Shown here piece after piece: positions 8,856-17,377 of a DNA stretch of 64,000 bases (positions are counted from its first letter, which is position 1; every line of letters begins with the position of its first letter). The notes beneath the pieces are model-generated. The model did no database searches. It worked only from the letters and a program-made list of their open reading frames with translations, and had not been told where the DNA came from. This stretch comes from Eubacteriales bacterium (GTDB lineage: Bacteria; Bacillota; Clostridia; Lachnospirales; Lachnospiraceae): the NCBI GenBank assembly GCA_030524745.1, contig JAUNGC010000016.1, positions 1 through 64,000 of the forward strand. The letters are read 5' to 3'. The position numbers and the translations under genes were made by a program.

Positions 8856-9545
8856 CTATTTTTCTGCAATCCTTTCCACCAAAGCCTGCACATGTATTTT
8901 CATCGTATCCAGACAGGGGACCGGGCTGACCCTGTCGTTGAGTAAAAGCGGCAGTTCCGTGCAGCCTAAAACAATCGCCTCAATTCCCTCTTTGGCCTTC
9001 ATGCGTTCTATGATTTCCGCAAAGGCCTCAAGCGTTTCTTCCTTTACAATTCCGTATTCCAGTTCCCCGGAAATCTTCTCATTGACGAGTTCCATTTCCG
9101 CTTCAGACGGCACCACAACTTCCATTCCTTTTTCAATAAAAGGACGTTTAAAGAACTCACCTTTCATCGTAAAAATCGTTCCCAGCAGGCCGATCTTCCG
9201 ACAGCCACGCCTTTTTGCCTCCGCACAGGCCGTTTCCACGATGCTGACCAGCGGAATCGGAGATTTTTCCGCCAGCCTGTCAAAAACAATATGGGGCGTG
9301 TTGGCAGACAGCGCCGCAAATTCCGCGCCGCTGTTTGCCAGATTCGTAACCGCCCGCAGAAGATATTCCGTCAGTTCCTCAAATTTTTCTTCCTTACAGA
9401 AGCCCAGAACGTCAAATACGTTCACGCTTTCAATGGTAAGATTCGGAAAAACGCCGCATTTTTCCTGCACTCCATATACAATATCATGATAATACGGAAT
9501 CGTCGATTCCGGCCCCATCCCGCCTACCAGACCTAATTTTTTCAT
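8856..9545 (-). CDS. aspartate/glutamate racemase family protein
   Basis: A 229-residue Asp/Glu racemase-fold protein that would interconvert amino acid enantiomers without a cofactor. It opens with 'KKLGLVGGMGPESTIPYY', typical of the aspartate racemase branch. The second catalytic cysteine is present in 'IVLGCTELPLLL'. At the first catalytic position the usual Cys-Asn-Thr is replaced by 'SANTPH', so Ala stands where Cys is expected. Relatives with Thr at this site exist, so activity or stereospecificity may differ from the two-cysteine enzymes. It lies just downstream of the large TPR gene. Confidence 0.8.
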   Translation of the reverse strand: MKKLGLVGGMGPESTIPYYHDIVYGVQEKCGVFPNLTIESVNVFDVLGFCKEEKFEELTEYLLRAVTNLANSGAEFAALSANTPHIVFDRLAEKSPIPLVSIVETACAEAKRRGCRKIGLLGTIFTMKGEFFKRPFIEKGMEVVVPSEAEMELVNEKISGELEYGIVKEETLEAFAEIIERMKAKEGIEAIVLGCTELPLLLNDRVSPVPCLDTMKIHVQALVERIAEK

Positions 9546-9561
9546 CCTGCAATACTCCTTG

Positions 9562-12500
9562 TTATTGTTGTGAATTTATTTTTCCAAACTTCATGATCCG
9601 ACGGATTTCCCGCATCGCATCGGTATTTTCCTTCGGCGCGCACTCGTTTGCGCGTTTGAAGTCTTCCAGAGCTTCTTCCCATTTTCCATCCAGCGCGGCG
9701 ATGTAGCCCTTACATTCCCACAATTCCGTGCAGTCCTTTCTGACGCACCACCGGCACCAGGGGCTTTCCTCGATCTGCCGCACATACATCCTTGCTTTCT
9801 CATAGTCTCCGCTGAAATAAGAAAGGAAAAACAGATGATACAAATTGACCCGTTCGCAGCCATACCCGCGCGCATGCAGATTTTCTGTATCCATGCCCAG
9901 ATCCTTACAGTCCTGATAGTCTTTTGCCAGCGCGTCCAAATAAAGAATGCGGCACTCTTTGGCCCGTTTCAGATCTCCCATCCGATGCAGGCATCTCATC
10001 ATATTATCCAGTGTGTTGCGGTAATCCGACCTGTCATCCTCTTTTTCGGGATTCAGCTGTTCCAGCGCTTTTTGAAAGAAATACAGTCCTCTCTCATCAT
10101 CCAGCAGATAATCCGCGTAGGTAAAGCCCAACTGCATATAGGCGCGCCGCTTTCCGTCCGCGTTTTCCGAAAACTGCCTGCCGCCTTCCCTTTCCAAAAG
10201 CGCCTCCGCCTCCCGGCATTTTTCCAGCAATTCTTCCTCGGACAGCCGTTTTGCCCGCAGGCAATACTGATAATAATCTAACAAATCATCAATTCTGCGG
10301 CCTTCCTGTTCCCAGGAAGTTCCCGCATAATCCGCCAGATCCGTATTCCCGTGAAGCTGACAAAGAATTTCCAGCGCATCTTCAAGGCGATTCAGGCGAA
10401 TATACATATACTTGATATCCGACAGATTTTCGCGGCGCTGTTCCTCGGTTTTTACCTGCTTCAGCTTCTCCGAAAACCAGGCGATGCCGCCTTCAAAATC
10501 CTTTACTCTGCAGAAATAATCAAACATTTGGGAATAACCGTACTCATAGTCCTTCCCCTCTTTCTGATCGACCTCTATACCCTTCTCATAGCAATCCAGC
10601 GCTTCCTCCATCCTGCTCAGACGTTCCAGAAGCATTCCTTTGTGGCCCCAGTTCCGGCTGCACTGATTTTTCTCAAGCGCCCGCATGATCTCGTCCAGCG
10701 CCTTCTCATCTTCCCGGCATCGGGAATGCAGGTCGGACGCCTGCCAAAGCTCCCTGGGCGTTTCCCCGAATTTTTCGTTCTGTTCTTCCAGATACCGCAG
10801 CGCTTCCCGGCCGTATTCGATCTGATCCGTCCGGAAAAATTTCCGTCTGAGCCGCCATACCAGCCGCCAGCGAAAATCCTGTTCTTCCGGATCCTGTTCC
10901 GCCGCTTTCTTAAAATATTGCAGCGCGTTCTCCCACTGTTCAAATTCCTCATGGCAAAGCGCAATATAATAATACATCCAGGCAAAGGTCAGACCGCGTT
11001 CTTCACAGATCTTTAAATTCTCATAGGACTTCTTCGCATCATCCCGATACACATAATAAAACCGTCCCAAAAAGTACCGGTTCCGGTCGCTGTCATCCAG
11101 CCTGACCGCCCTTTTTGCCCATTCCTCCATTTCATCCGCAGACCGAAAACTTTTGGCCCGCCCATCGTCGTGAATGAGACACCGTTCCAGATATGCCTCC
11201 GCCAGCAGATCGTCCGGCGCCTGCTTTTCTTCCAGTTCTCCGATTGCCTGCCCGGCGTATGTATCCGCTTCCCGCAGCGCATTCTCATCTGCCGCCAGCC
11301 TTCTGAGCGTTTCCAGCTTCTTGACCATCAGATAAAAGCTGCTCACATTCGCCTCATCCGCCTGATCCAGAATGTGCTTTGCATCCTTATACTGCCTGTA
11401 TTCCACAAACACTCTGACTGCCCGTTCATAAATTTCACAGTGTCCGGCATAAATCTGCTTCGCCCGGTAAAAATTGTCCACGACCTGCTGCGCCCTGCCC
11501 AGCCCTTCACAGGCTTCCTGTGCGTAAAAATACGCCCAGTAAAACTGTTCGTCCACGCCTTTGAGCCGTTCGCACAGAGCCGCCATCTGCTCATAATCCT
11601 GAAGTTCCCGGTAAAAAAGCATCTCTCCCATCAGATAATCCGTTTCTTCGGGCATGCGCGCAACGGCCTCCTCAAACGCGGCCAGCGCCTTCCCGCTGTA
11701 CTCCTGCGCTTTTTCTGTCTCTTTCTTCTCAAGCGCCCTGTAAAGGATCTGCCAGGCCCTTCCTTCCAGATCAAAACTCTGGGCAAGATGTCTTTCGGTA
11801 TCCTCTTCCGATTCTTCCTGTCCGGTCAAAAGGCACTGCCGCCAGCAAAGAGTCTGTTCGATCGCTTCCTCCGCATGTCCGCCCTCCAGCGCCATCACCG
11901 CCTTTACCCAATGACAGTCCGCCGTATCCGCCTCCAAAACCGGATGCGCCGCAAAAAACTCCCGTCCCTCTTCCGAACGGTTCGTCTGCACATAACACCA
12001 CGCCAGCCGGATTCCCTCTTCCAGCGTCATGTTTGCCGCCCTTTCTCCCTGAAATTCTTCAATCAGCGCCGCGTTGATCCGATTCATCAGATCATTGGCT
12101 TCCTGGGTGTTATATGTCCTTCTGGCGCGCAGCGCATGCTCTCTGGCTTCCGTCATTTTACCCGTTTCCACATAGAATTTCGCCAGGTTCACCGACACCG
12201 TATAAATCTGTTCCGGGGATAATCCTTCGTCCTGCAAAAGCCTGTTGTATACCTCTGCGGCCTCATCCCCGTGCCCGCATTCAAAAAGAATCCCGGCGCC
12301 CGCCAAAAGAATGCGGCGATCCTCCGCATTTTCTTCCCATAATGCGCGGACAATCCGCTCGGCTTCCTCCTTTTCCCCACAGATCAGGCTGTATTTCGCT
12401 TTTTCCAGCATAAACCAGGGATGGGAAATTTCCAGCGAATCCAGAAAAGCAATTTCCTGAGAGATTTCTTTCTTCCAGCCCTCCCTATCTTCCGCTTCGC

Positions 12501-13107
12501 TTTCCTTTCCGGTCAGCCCTGCCAGCGTGTCCAGATGATCCAGAAAGGCGTCGTAGTCCGCCGTGTCTTCTCCGGAAAGCTTCTCAAACGGAAAATCGGA
12601 ACTTCCTTCCTGATCGGAGATTTTCCAGAGCATATAATCCACGAAGTTCTTGTGCAGATGCTCTTTAAACTCCTGCTCGTTTTCCGCAATGCCGAAAGCT
12701 TTGTCCAGAATCTGCCAGTTTTTTGCCGGCATCCGGTAACATGCAGCAAGCCGGGAAAACATGGCCCATTTGGCGTCTTCTCCCAGATCAAGATCATCCA
12801 GCACATCCTCCCGGACAAGCCTCTCCCACTCCCCGCCGTCCAGCCGCTTCGACAGAGAATGGTAAATATTGTCCAGCTTCTGTAAAAAAAGGCTGACCGG
12901 ATCGTCTTTTGCCGTTTCCGGTTCGTCCTTTTCCCTGCGCCGCGCAAAGGCGAGCGCCGCTTCATATGCTTCCCGCAGCCGCTTAAAGCCCTCCGGATTG
13001 TCCTCCGGGTTCATCAGGACCAGCTTATCCCTGTATGCCGCCCTGATTCGGGTCTCATCCTTTGTCTCTTCAATTCCCAATACCGGAAAAATATTTTGAC
13101 TGTCCAT
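9562..13107 (-). CDS. giant J-domain-like/TPR repeat protein
   Basis: A 1181-residue cytosolic protein. Residues 1-55 resemble a DnaJ J domain ('FPVLGIEETKDETRIRAAYR' then 'EGFKRLREAYEAAL'), but the HPD tripeptide that stimulates DnaK is replaced by a Asn-Pro-Glu-Asp-Asn-Pro stretch. The rest is nearly all helical tetratricopeptide repeats, recognised from recurrent A-x-x-x-Y/F patterns such as 'ALQYFKKAAEQDPEEQDF' and 'ALDCYEKGIEVDQKEGKDYE'. It has no membrane segment. A scaffold or chaperone-adaptor role is inferred. Similar very long J/TPR proteins are common in Lachnospiraceae, but their partners are not established. Confidence 0.75.
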   Translation of the reverse strand: MDSQNIFPVLGIEETKDETRIRAAYRDKLVLMNPEDNPEGFKRLREAYEAALAFARRREKDEPETAKDDPVSLFLQKLDNIYHSLSKRLDGGEWERLVREDVLDDLDLGEDAKWAMFSRLAACYRMPAKNWQILDKAFGIAENEQEFKEHLHKNFVDYMLWKISDQEGSSDFPFEKLSGEDTADYDAFLDHLDTLAGLTGKESEAEDREGWKKEISQEIAFLDSLEISHPWFMLEKAKYSLICGEKEEAERIVRALWEENAEDRRILLAGAGILFECGHGDEAAEVYNRLLQDEGLSPEQIYTVSVNLAKFYVETGKMTEAREHALRARRTYNTQEANDLMNRINAALIEEFQGERAANMTLEEGIRLAWCYVQTNRSEEGREFFAAHPVLEADTADCHWVKAVMALEGGHAEEAIEQTLCWRQCLLTGQEESEEDTERHLAQSFDLEGRAWQILYRALEKKETEKAQEYSGKALAAFEEAVARMPEETDYLMGEMLFYRELQDYEQMAALCERLKGVDEQFYWAYFYAQEACEGLGRAQQVVDNFYRAKQIYAGHCEIYERAVRVFVEYRQYKDAKHILDQADEANVSSFYLMVKKLETLRRLAADENALREADTYAGQAIGELEEKQAPDDLLAEAYLERCLIHDDGRAKSFRSADEMEEWAKRAVRLDDSDRNRYFLGRFYYVYRDDAKKSYENLKICEERGLTFAWMYYYIALCHEEFEQWENALQYFKKAAEQDPEEQDFRWRLVWRLRRKFFRTDQIEYGREALRYLEEQNEKFGETPRELWQASDLHSRCREDEKALDEIMRALEKNQCSRNWGHKGMLLERLSRMEEALDCYEKGIEVDQKEGKDYEYGYSQMFDYFCRVKDFEGGIAWFSEKLKQVKTEEQRRENLSDIKYMYIRLNRLEDALEILCQLHGNTDLADYAGTSWEQEGRRIDDLLDYYQYCLRAKRLSEEELLEKCREAEALLEREGGRQFSENADGKRRAYMQLGFTYADYLLDDERGLYFFQKALEQLNPEKEDDRSDYRNTLDNMMRCLHRMGDLKRAKECRILYLDALAKDYQDCKDLGMDTENLHARGYGCERVNLYHLFFLSYFSGDYEKARMYVRQIEESPWCRWCVRKDCTELWECKGYIAALDGKWEEALEDFKRANECAPKENTDAMREIRRIMKFGKINSQQ

Positions 13108-13153
13108 AACGACCTCCTTTGCCGTTCCTTCTCCTGTTCCTGTCGTTCATATA

Positions 13154-13176
13154 GTCTGCGCCGCAAAGGCGCAGAC
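13154..13176. terminator. GC-rich hairpin between the acetyltransferase and J/TPR genes
   Basis: A perfect 9-bp inverted repeat, GTCTGCGCC / GGCGCAGAC with a 5-nt loop, stands just below the acetyltransferase stop. There is no U-run on either strand, so it is an mRNA-stabilising hairpin or a weak terminator. Confidence 0.4.
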
Positions 13177-13180
13177 CTGC

Positions 13181-13936
13181 CTAAGCAATTACCTCATACG
13201 CAATATAGGCATGGTCCAAATGATATCCCAAATTTTCCGCCAGCTTTACCGATTCCGGATTCTGCGCATCCCAGCTCGGATAGAGATTTCTTTCCAGGCA
13301 TTCCAGAATCAGCCGCGCGCCGCATATCAAAGCGAACCCCCGTCTGCGATATTCCTCCTTTGTATCGATCTCTATTTCAATGCCGTCCCGGTATCCTGAA
13401 TAAGAAGAAGCGCCGGAAACAGGCTCACCATTTTTTAAAATCACCACACCCAGACCATATTTCTGATAAGCCTTATAATCCGCATACTGGGCCACCCAAT
13501 CCCGGCACCAGCCGGTTTTACACCGGTTAAAAAGTTCCTCATCCATCATCCTCATGGAATATTCCGGCGGTAATGCTGCTGCCGCGCAGCGCAGCTTTTC
13601 CCTGTCAAAAACATCCGGCTCTTTTTTGAGCGCATACCGGGTCACTTTCTTCGCCTTTTCTCCGTAACACGATTCAATCAATGCCGCCCAGTCCTCGCTC
13701 TGCCCAACCAAGATGATAAAATCCTGCTTTCCTCTTATATAAAAAACAAGTTCTTCCTTCGGTTTCCCTGCAAAAAAAGCGAAATCTCCCAGAATCGCCA
13801 TGGCAGAAACCGGGTCCTCCTGACAATCGGCATAGACCGCTCCCATAATGCCCTGCAGACAGGACCAGATAATCGTCTCTTCCCACCCCGCAAATAAAGG
13901 AGCGGCGTTTTCCGGATTTTCTAATTTTATAATCAT
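13181..13936 (-). CDS. GNAT-family N-acetyltransferase
   Basis: A 251-residue protein whose C-terminal half is a GNAT domain. The acetyl-CoA motif A reads 'IDTKEEYRRRGFALICGARLILECLERN', with the R-R-x-G-x-A pattern, followed by 'PSWDAQNPESVKLAENLGY', a common GNAT end. The N-terminal 110 residues form a separate domain, as in the zwittermicin-resistance type of acetyltransferases. The acceptor is unknown. No operon partner is evident; terminator-like hairpins flank the gene on both sides. Confidence 0.8.
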   Translation of the reverse strand: MIIKLENPENAAPLFAGWEETIIWSCLQGIMGAVYADCQEDPVSAMAILGDFAFFAGKPKEELVFYIRGKQDFIILVGQSEDWAALIESCYGEKAKKVTRYALKKEPDVFDREKLRCAAAALPPEYSMRMMDEELFNRCKTGWCRDWVAQYADYKAYQKYGLGVVILKNGEPVSGASSYSGYRDGIEIEIDTKEEYRRRGFALICGARLILECLERNLYPSWDAQNPESVKLAENLGYHLDHAYIAYEVIA

Positions 13937-13989
13937 AATGCTTCTCCTTCTCCCGTTCCAAACCTATCATATCAGATAGAAGTTCAAAA

Positions 13990-14024
13990 CGCCAGTTATG
14001 GACTTAAAATCTCCATAACCGGCG
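13990..14024 (-). terminator. rho-independent terminator after the Rpn-type gene
   Basis: Inverted repeat CGCCAGTTATGGA / TCCATAACCGGCG with one mismatch and a 9-nt loop. On the minus strand it is followed by TTTTG; on the plus strand a weaker T-run follows, so it may work in both directions. Confidence 0.65.
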
Positions 14025-14041
14025 CTTCTGTTTTTCATAGG

Positions 14042-15356
14042 TCAAATGACCGACACCTGATATTTGTCCAGCATTTCCTGTAAAACCGCAGGATCACGCT
14101 GCATCAGCGGAATTTTGTCCGCCTCTCCTGCCAGCACCATCCTGCTTGTCAGAATCAGCATCATATCTTTTCCCTGGCCCCAACCTTCTTCTCTGCCCTC
14201 TTCTCTACTGTCTTTCACCAGTTCTTCCAGCGCAGTACACATATTGTATCCTCCCGTATCATTCTGATAATGTCCGCGTTTCATGACGTCCAGACACTTT
14301 ACTCCCAAAAACGCCGACAATAAATCGCAGCACGCATCATCAAGGTTACTGTAACGTCGCTCATTCTCTCTGATATATTCATACAGTTTTCGTTTGCTTC
14401 CCGCGTATGGAAGCAATTCAAATAACTGTCTTAAGCCGGTTTTAAAATGATTCGGATTCACACTTTTCCATTCAATCAAGTCACCCTCAGTGTACAAGGG
14501 GACACGCGCCCCGAACCGTGATATTTGCCCGATTTTCCTCGTTGTCCTCAATCGGCGTGCGGTCCAGCACGCCTCATTCGTCCGCCTTGAAAATCGGGCA
14601 AATCTCTACGGTCGGGGTCGTAGAGTCGGAAAGGGACGAATTTGGTCATCTGCAAGGCACCTGAACGACGCGTGCAGAGACGCACGCGGAGTGAAGGTAA
14701 CGAAGCAGATGACCAAATTCGCCCTTATCCGACCGTGTGTCCCCTTGTACACTGAGGGTGATTTTGAAGTCCGGGCAAAACTCCTTTAATTCCTCCAGCC
14801 CCGGAGGAAACTCAATTAACTCATGCAGTCTGGTAGGCCCTTCCCATGGCTTCTCTCCATGATAAAATACAATGCAGCAGACAGGAGATAAACGATCTTG
14901 CCTTGTCATGCCGCTTAAAAACTCAGCGCTGCTTTTTAACTCCATTCGTTTTTTATGCGCTTTACGGATCCTAACCGCCTGCTGGTCGTAAAGCAGCGCA
15001 GTGACAAGCATGTCCCGAAGAGGCATGATATAGCTGTCATCATGCTGATTTTCCAGGGAGATCAAAATAAATCGTTCCTTTTCATCGTACTGAAACATCC
15101 CGTCTGACGTTCGTTCCTTTTTCTTTTCGCCGCCGCTGCCATTCTGATAAACAACAGCCGCCGTTTCGGGAAGCCTTTTCATTTTTGCGGGATCTAATAC
15201 CTGCTTTCCACGAAGAAGCCCTCCGTTTACAAGATCACAGACATGCACAGGATCCACAATGCATGCCTTTCCTTTCGGGTCAGTGATACCCAAGATATGC
15301 CTCCTTTTCAGATGTTTCCGCAGCATCAGACACTTTTTCAGCTTGCCTTGAATCAC
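14042..15356 (-). pseudogene. Rpn-type PD-(D/E)XK nuclease/transposase-related gene split by an insertion
   Basis: Two fragments belong to one gene. The 5' part (15356 down to about 14759) carries family text such as 'RLSPVCCIVFYHGEKPWEGPTRLHEL' and 'EELKEFCPDFKI'. The 3' part (from 14481 down to 14042) continues with 'LIEWKSVNPNHFKTGLRQLFELLPYAG' and an Arg/Glu-rich tail. These match Rpn (recombination-promoting nuclease) proteins frequent in Lachnospiraceae. Removing 14482-14758 (277 bp) restores the frame and gives 'CPDFKINLIEWKSV', as expected for the family. The gene is therefore interrupted by the structured element. The GTG at 15356 is weak, and the true N-terminus may be a later ATG or be missing. 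Confidence 0.8.
14481..14761. mobile_element. structured MITE-like element with 25-bp perfect terminal inverted repeats
   Basis: The ends are exact inverted repeats: 14481-14505 and 14737-14761, beginning CCCTCAGTGTACAAGGGG inside TCA/TGA. The interior holds three hairpins. Hairpin A has 15-bp arms at 14523-14537 and 14589-14603 around GGCGTGC/GCACGCC. A short hairpin CTCTACG/CGTAGAG spans 14604-14625. Hairpin B has 16-bp arms at 14638-14653 and 14705-14720 around CGCGTGC/GCACGCG. No protein is encoded. It splits the Rpn-type gene, and the restored reading frame suggests no target duplication longer than one or two bases. Shortened relatives occur at 34835-34868 and possibly 43667-43707 and 63027-63045. 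Confidence 0.85.
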
Positions 15357-15503
15357 TATGGAAATGGGACAGGAAGCCTGTGACGGATGTGCAGAAGAAC
15401 AATAGAATCATTCACAGCAGAACGCCATGAGAATTGTTATATGACATCTTCATCATAAATCGGGCCGATGCTTTTATCAATCATGTTCCACCCGTATAAA
15501 CTA

Positions 15504-16247
15504 TCAACTCCTGTAAAATTTTCTTTTTGTGCGAATCTGTTCTTTCCATTTACAGCAGTCGTTTAAATGCAGCATAACATGGCGGGTAGGCGGCATGAGC
15601 AAAATCCCCGCCACATCCTTTTTCCCCCAGAAATCCAGCAGCCAGGCGGAATCTTCCTGTGCTGTCACGCCGCCGCAGGCCCTGATTTTCTCCAGATCCC
15701 GCGGCGCAATTTTCCGTTTCATATCCTCCGCCCGCAATTCTGCAACGATCATCCTCGTCCTTTTGGCAACCTCATTTCGATAACAGAGCAACTCCTTTGC
15801 GGAAATATTCTTACTGAGATCCATAATTTCATCGTCCGTCAGCGCATTTCCGGTATCTGTAATGGAGACATTCAGTCTCTTCTTCCATGCATCGTTAAAT
15901 ACCTGTTCCCCGCCTGCCACCAGAAAATTCATGGTCAAATCCTCGATTCTCGCAACATGCCATAATACCCAGGCAATCGTTTCATCCTTAGCAGTCGGCA
16001 TAACGGCATATTCCACCGGTGCCAGATCCTCTAACAACACATCCACTTCGTTGCGCGCAGCGCCAGACATTTTGTTTTGCATTGTTCCCGACGCTTCGGA
16101 TAAATGCAGGCAGGCGTGAAGTTCCAAAAAGAGCGCTTTTGCCCGTTCGATTTCCGCAGGTTTCCGGATAATTTTGTTCAATTCCTTATGTGTTTCGCTT
16201 ATTCCTTCTCCAAAGTATTTCAAGTCTTTTCTCCCAACTGCATCCAA
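15504..16247 (-). CDS. DinB-like four-helix protein
   Basis: A 247-residue cytosolic protein of the DinB/YfiT superfamily, small metal-binding helical bundles often induced by damage or used as thiol-dependent enzymes. Family-like text is 'DETIAWVLWHVARIEDLTMN' with a candidate metal His, and 'PTRHVMLHLNDCCKWK' near the end with two further histidines. The ATG at 16247 has only AGG upstream; a TTG at 16223 is preceded by GGGAGA with 6-nt spacing and is an equally good start. The gene stands alone between the split Rpn gene and the serine hydrolase. Confidence 0.65.
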   Translation of the reverse strand: MDAVGRKDLKYFGEGISETHKELNKIIRKPAEIERAKALFLELHACLHLSEASGTMQNKMSGAARNEVDVLLEDLAPVEYAVMPTAKDETIAWVLWHVARIEDLTMNFLVAGGEQVFNDAWKKRLNVSITDTGNALTDDEIMDLSKNISAKELLCYRNEVAKRTRMIVAELRAEDMKRKIAPRDLEKIRACGGVTAQEDSAWLLDFWGKKDVAGILLMPPTRHVMLHLNDCCKWKEQIRTKRKFYRS

Positions 16248-16381
16248 TGCCTATCCGCATTTGTTTACCGATGCGTCTTCCATCCCGCGCAATTCATCAT
16301 TAATGATAATAAAGTCTAAAAATGCTGAATTATCACGAGAATCAATGCTCATATGTAAATATCCGTCCGTTTTTGGTCAGC

Positions 16382-17377
16382 CTATACCATCCTTCTGATT
16401 TTCCCCATTTCCCGCCAAACATTGTCGCCATAATTACTCACCAGAACCGAGACCGTTTCCTTATCCGGATTGTATTCTGACACAAAACTCACGCCGGGAT
16501 CGCAGCCCTGAAAATATACGATATCCCGTTTCGGCTCGTTGTCGATGATCCCAAATCCATACCCGTAAAATCCGTCGCTTTCATTGCCGCTCTGCTTCCG
16601 GAGCATCTCATCCGTCATTCTTTTTGAAAGAAGCTTGTGATCCAGCAGTCCTTTCCAGAAGTTCACAATATCATCGACCGTAATAAACGCGCCGCCCGCT
16701 CCCGTGCCTTTTGCATCCACGCTGAATATATTGGTCCGGTAATCCTTTGTTTCCTCACAATATATGTAATTGGCCGCACACCTCGCCGGAAGCCTGTCCA
16801 ATTCAAAATATCCCGTGGAGTTCATGCCGCACGCATCAAACACATTTTTCTGTAAGTACCGGTCAAACTCCATACCGCTGACTTTTTCAAGAATCATGGC
16901 CAGAAGCACATATCCCGAATTGTTGTACTGAAATTTCTCACCTTTCGGATACATCATCGGCTTATCGATAAAAAGCGGAAGCAGATCCGCGTTATGCCGG
17001 ATCTTATAGTTTGGAAAATCCGCCCACAGTTCTTCATATTCATCCATGACCGATTCGTCAAAATAGTCCGGCACTCCCGATGTATGCGTCAAAAGCTGTC
17101 TGACTGTCACTTCCGGATCTATTTCATGCAATTCTATGTCCAGTATTTTCCCCAGCGTATCTTCAAACCGCAGCTTTCCACGCTCTATCAACTGCAGAAT
17201 TCCCACCGCCACAAACGCCTTTCCTGCAGATGCGCTGGCAAATCTGGTGTCCGGTGTATTCGGAATCTCATTCGCTAAATCCGCATAACCTGCTGCCTTT
17301 TTATATAGAACAGCATCCTTTTGAACAACCAGAACAGTTCCTCTGAAATTCGGGTCCAGGATTTCATCCAGATTCAT
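16382..17377 (-). CDS. serine hydrolase of the beta-lactamase class C/PBP fold
   Basis: A 331-residue protein of the penicillin-binding-protein-like esterase family. The nucleophile SxxK is 'SASAGKAFVAVG' near residue 52. 'FQYNNSGYVLLAMIL' supplies the Tyr-x-Asn motif, and 'RQLLTHTSGVPDYF' is the usual region after it. No signal peptide is seen, so it is probably cytosolic and acts on small esters or peptides rather than beta-lactams. Its start overlaps the stop of the upstream S66 peptidase gene (ATGA), so the two are translationally coupled. Confidence 0.82.
   Translation of the reverse strand: MNLDEILDPNFRGTVLVVQKDAVLYKKAAGYADLANEIPNTPDTRFASASAGKAFVAVGILQLIERGKLRFEDTLGKILDIELHEIDPEVTVRQLLTHTSGVPDYFDESVMDEYEELWADFPNYKIRHNADLLPLFIDKPMMYPKGEKFQYNNSGYVLLAMILEKVSGMEFDRYLQKNVFDACGMNSTGYFELDRLPARCAANYIYCEETKDYRTNIFSVDAKGTGAGGAFITVDDIVNFWKGLLDHKLLSKRMTDEMLRKQSGNESDGFYGYGFGIIDNEPKRDIVYFQGCDPGVSFVSEYNPDKETVSVLVSNYGDNVWREMGKIRRMV

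Noticed and set aside
11170-12222. A 350-codon plus-strand frame across the J/TPR gene
   Set aside because: Antisense shadow of a repetitive coding frame; no ribosome site and no recognisable domain.
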